Shown piece by piece: positions 61,420 through 64,000 of a stretch of 64,000 bases of DNA (position 1 is its first letter; each line of letters begins with the position of its first letter). A model generated the notes under the pieces. It ran no database searches and had not been told where the DNA came from. It saw nothing but the letters and a program-made list of their open reading frames with translations. The stretch is taken from positions 15,563 through 79,562 of the forward strand of contig JBFXDI010000001.1 of NCBI GenBank assembly GCA_050181295.1. Reading direction: 5' to 3'. Both the position numbers and the translations under genes were made by a program. This DNA comes from JBFXDI01 sp050181295 (GTDB lineage Bacteria; Pseudomonadota; Alphaproteobacteria; Rhizobiales; Aestuariivirgaceae).

Positions 61420-62295
61420 TCAGCGTTTCAATAGTTTCGCGAGCGTCGACCCGAGCGTCGCGGGCGAATTCGCGATCGTGATGCCCGCTTGCTTCATCGC
61501 CTCGATCTTGTCCTCGGCGCCCCCCTTGCCGCCGGAGATGATAGCGCCGGCATGGCCCATGCGGCGTCCGGGAGGGGCCGTGCGGCCGGCGATGAAGCCG
61601 ACGATCGGCTTCTTCCGCTTGGAATCTTTCAGGAATTCCGCGGCCTCCTCCTCCGCCGAGCCGCCGATCTCGCCGATCATGACGATCGACTCGGTCTTGT
61701 CGTCGGCGAGGAACAATTCCAGGACGTCGATGAACTCGGTGCCCTTGACAGGGTCGCCGCCGATGCCGACGCAGGTCGACTGGCCGAGCCCCGCATCCGT
61801 CGTCTGCTTGACGGCCTCATAGGTCAGCGTGCCCGAGCGGGAGACGATGCCGACCGAGCCCGGCTTGTGGATATGGCCGGGCATGATGCCGATCTTGCAT
61901 TCTCCTGGCGTGATGACGCCCGGACAGTTGGGACCGACGAGCCGGCTCTTCGAACCGCAGAGCGAGCGCTTCACCTTCACCATGTCCATGACCGGGATGC
62001 CCTCGGTGATGCACACGATGAGCTCCATCTCCGCCTCGATGGCCTCCGATATCGCGTCCGCGGCGAAGGGCGGCGGCACGTAGATGGCGCTCGCCGTGGC
62101 TCCGGTCGCGGCGCGGGCCTCCGCCACCGTGTCGAAGACCGGCAGCCCGATATGCTCACTGCCGCCCTTCCCGGGGGTGACGCCGCCCACCATCTTCGTT
62201 CCGTAGGCAATGGCCTGCTCGGTATGGAACGTGCCCTGCGCGCCGGTGATGCCCTGGCAGAGGACCTTGGTGTTCTTGCCGATGAGGACAGACAT
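61420..62295 (-). CDS. sucD: Succinyl-CoA synthetase alpha subunit
   Basis: Forms or uses succinyl-CoA with ADP and phosphate. 291 residues. CoA-binding VLCQGITGAQGTFHTEQA and the phospho-His in RRMGHAGAIISGG are clear. Its start overlaps the sucC stop by one base (TGATG), so the two are translationally coupled. Distinct from mtkB at 25.7 kb, this copy is in the TCA block and has the canonical GAQGTFHT motif. Confidence 0.95.
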   Translation of the reverse strand: MSVLIGKNTKVLCQGITGAQGTFHTEQAIAYGTKMVGGVTPGKGGSEHIGLPVFDTVAEARAATGATASAIYVPPPFAADAISEAIEAEMELIVCITEGIPVMDMVKVKRSLCGSKSRLVGPNCPGVITPGECKIGIMPGHIHKPGSVGIVSRSGTLTYEAVKQTTDAGLGQSTCVGIGGDPVKGTEFIDVLELFLADDKTESIVMIGEIGGSAEEEAAEFLKDSKRKKPIVGFIAGRTAPPGRRMGHAGAIISGGKGGAEDKIEAMKQAGITIANSPATLGSTLAKLLKR

Positions 62296-63464
62296 CAGGC
62301 GGCCTCCTTCACGGCCTTGACCACCTTCTGGGCGGCGTCATCCAGGTTGTCGGCAGCGATGACGTTGAGGCCCGACTCGCGGATGATCTTCTTTCCGAGA
62401 TCGACATTGGTGCCCTCGAGCCGCACCACCAGCGGCACCTTGAGGCCCACTTCCTTCACCGCCGAGATGACGCCTTCGGCGATGACGTCGCAGCGCATGA
62501 TGCCGCCGAAGATGTTGACCAGGATACCCTTCACCTTGGCATCGGCGGTGATGATCTTGAAGGCGGCCGTCACCTTTTCCTTGGACGCTCCCCCGCCGAC
62601 ATCGAGGAAGTTCGCGGGCTCGGCACCGTAGAGCTTGATGATGTCCATGGTGGCCATGGCGAGCCCGGCGCCGTTCACCATGCATCCGATCGACCCGTCC
62701 AGCGTGATGTAGGAGAGGTCGTATTTGGAGGCCTCGATCTCCTTCGGATCCTCCTCCGACTCATCGCGGAGCGCGACGATGTCGGGGTGCCGGTAGAGCG
62801 CGTTCGAGTCGAAGTTGATCTTGGCGTCGAGGCAGAGAAGCGTGCCGTCCTCGGTGACGACCAGCGGGTTGACCTCGAGCAGGCTCATGTCCTTCTCGAC
62901 CACCACCTTGTGGAGGCTGGTGAGGAGCGCCCCCATCTGCTTCTGCTGCGCGCCCTCGAGCTTCAGCGCCTTGGACAGCCGCCGCACGTGGTGCGGGCAG
63001 ATGTTGGTGGCGGGATCCACCGTCATGGTGAAGATCTTCTCGGGCGTGTCGTGTGCCACCTTCTCGATATCCATGCCGCCTTCGGTCGAGCCGATGAAGG
63101 CGATGCGCGAGGAGGCGCGGTCGACGAGGCAGGAGAGGTAGAGCTCGCGGGCGATCCTGGAGCCCTCCTCGATGTAGATCCTGTGCACTGTCTTGCCGGC
63201 CGGGCCGGTCTGGGGGGTGACGAGCGTCATGCCGAGCATCTTCTCGGCCGCCTCTTTCACCGCATCGACCGACTTGACGACCTTGACGCCTCCGCCCTTG
63301 CCGCGGCCGCCGGCATGGATCTGCGCCTTGACCACCCACACGGGCCCGCCGAGTTCCTTGGCGGCCTTCACCGCCTCCTCGACCGAGAATGCCGGAATGC
63401 CGCGGCCGACCGGCACGCCATGCTGGGCGAGCAGGGCCTTGGCCTGATACTCGTGGATATTCAT
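62295..63464 (-). CDS. sucC: Succinyl-CoA synthetase beta subunit
   Basis: 389 residues, ATP-grasp fold. NIHEYQAKALLAQHGVPV starts the protein; the nucleotide site is in IHAGGRGKGGGVKVVKS, and the C-terminal GTNVDLGKKIIRESG matches succinyl-CoA synthetases. GGGAGGGTGC precedes the ATG. It lies downstream of mdh with 115 bases between. Confidence 0.95.
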   Translation of the reverse strand: MNIHEYQAKALLAQHGVPVGRGIPAFSVEEAVKAAKELGGPVWVVKAQIHAGGRGKGGGVKVVKSVDAVKEAAEKMLGMTLVTPQTGPAGKTVHRIYIEEGSRIARELYLSCLVDRASSRIAFIGSTEGGMDIEKVAHDTPEKIFTMTVDPATNICPHHVRRLSKALKLEGAQQKQMGALLTSLHKVVVEKDMSLLEVNPLVVTEDGTLLCLDAKINFDSNALYRHPDIVALRDESEEDPKEIEASKYDLSYITLDGSIGCMVNGAGLAMATMDIIKLYGAEPANFLDVGGGASKEKVTAAFKIITADAKVKGILVNIFGGIMRCDVIAEGVISAVKEVGLKVPLVVRLEGTNVDLGKKIIRESGLNVIAADNLDDAAQKVVKAVKEAA

Positions 63465-63579
63465 GCACCCTCCCGGAACATGCGCGCGCGGCGCATTTCA
63501 GCGCCTTGCGGTCACCTTACCATCCGTCGTCGTGGTATACCAGATACCATGAAACCCTTTTCCAGCCTGCGGCATGGGA

Positions 63580-64000
63580 TCAGGCGAGGTCGGGTGCGAT
63601 GCGGCGGGCAGCCTCCATGAGGCCGTGCACCGCCTTGACCGAGCTCTTGAAGGCCGCCTTCTCCTCCGCGTCGAGCTTGATCTCGACGATCCGCTCCACG
63701 CCCTTCCCACCGATGACGACCGGCACGCCCACATAGGTGTCCTTCACGCCGTAGGGGCCGTTGAGATAGGCGGCGCAGGGCAGAACCCGCCGCTTGTCCT
63801 TGAGGTAGCTCTCCGCCATAGCGATGCCGGCCGCCGCCGGCGCCGTGAAGGCCGAGCCCGATTTGAGCAGGCCCACGATCTCGGCGCCGCCGTCGCGCGT
63901 GCGCTGCACGATCTCGTCGATGCGCTTCTGGCTCGCCCACTTCATGGCCACGAGATCGGGCACCGGGATGCCGGCGACTGTCGAATAGCGCACCAGCGGC
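63580..64000 (-). CDS. mdh: Malate dehydrogenase, C-terminal part (gene continues beyond window)
   Basis: About 140 C-terminal residues are visible and the frame stays open to the window end. RYSTVAGIPVPDLVAMKW, FTAPAAAGIAMAESYLKDK and NGPYGVKDTYVGVPVVIGGKGVE are hallmarks of LDH-like malate dehydrogenase of alphaproteobacteria. It oxidises malate in the TCA cycle and could supply malate from Ppc-made oxaloacetate for MtkAB. It heads the mdh-sucCDAB-lpd block. Confidence 0.93.
   Translation of the reverse strand, partial: PLVRYSTVAGIPVPDLVAMKWASQKRIDEIVQRTRDGGAEIVGLLKSGSAFTAPAAAGIAMAESYLKDKRRVLPCAAYLNGPYGVKDTYVGVPVVIGGKGVERIVEIKLDAEEKAAFKSSVKAVHGLMEAARRIAPDLA

Overview
The window is about 64 kb of GC-rich, densely packed chromosome. 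Its protein types and gene order point to an alphaproteobacterium of the Hyphomicrobiales (Rhizobiales): a mdh-sucCDAB-lpd block, many PotABCD-type ABC importers, a cold-shock/Znu/MntH repertoire, a probable hopanoid C2-methylase (HpnP) and a serine-cycle gene block. Together these suggest a methylotroph-related lineage such as the Methylobacteriaceae or a neighbouring family. That placement is inference; no 16S or tRNA gene is present to test it.

Layout. 1-4.2 kb: a type III restriction-modification locus, with mod cut by the window edge and res broken by two frameshifts. 4.3-7.4 kb: zur divergent from znuCBA (zinc uptake). 7.4-10.1 kb: a three-gene PotABC-like importer with no binding protein. 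10.3-13.0 kb: a metal-flavoured group (TerC-family membrane protein, VOC protein, MntH). 13.4-18.7 kb: housekeeping genes (asd, two divergent YdcH-type small proteins, a GDSL esterase, thpR, a BI-1 family protein, leuC). 18.8-21.2 kb: two tandem methyltransferases and an AEC transporter. 21.3-29.5 kb: the serine-cycle block mcl / response regulator // sga-mtkA-mtkB-ppc, followed by hpnP.

31.2-44 kb: mixed functions, including an FAD oxidoreductase, a TraB/GumN protein, xerC, a complete PotABCD-like importer, an MFS transporter, a small secreted repeat protein, a BesD/HalD-like Fe(II)/2OG oxygenase and a matrixin-like protease. 44-50 kb: a cold-shock protein, then a second complete PotABCD-like importer ending in a class V aminotransferase. 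This operon is interrupted by a 416-bp cassette: a small GIY-YIG gene between perfect 29-bp inverted repeats. 50.2-53.9 kb: a HisPQM-type amino-acid importer with a DHFR-like gene embedded in it. 53.9-55.5 kb: a GT-C-type membrane glycosyltransferase. 55.6-64 kb: the TCA block lpd, sucB, sucA, sucD, sucC and partial mdh.

How the genes fit together. Sga makes hydroxypyruvate from serine plus glyoxylate; Ppc makes oxaloacetate; Mdh can reduce it to malate; MtkAB activates malate; Mcl splits malyl-CoA to glyoxylate plus acetyl-CoA. Most of the serine-cycle core is therefore here, but hydroxypyruvate reductase, glycerate kinase, GlyA, enolase and the tetrahydrofolate enzymes are not in view. Several non-coding features stand out: a Zur-like palindrome on the znuC promoter and a second match inside znuA, a structured leader before the TerC gene, and four kinds of dispersed palindromic repeat. 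No CRISPR array, rRNA or tRNA gene was seen.
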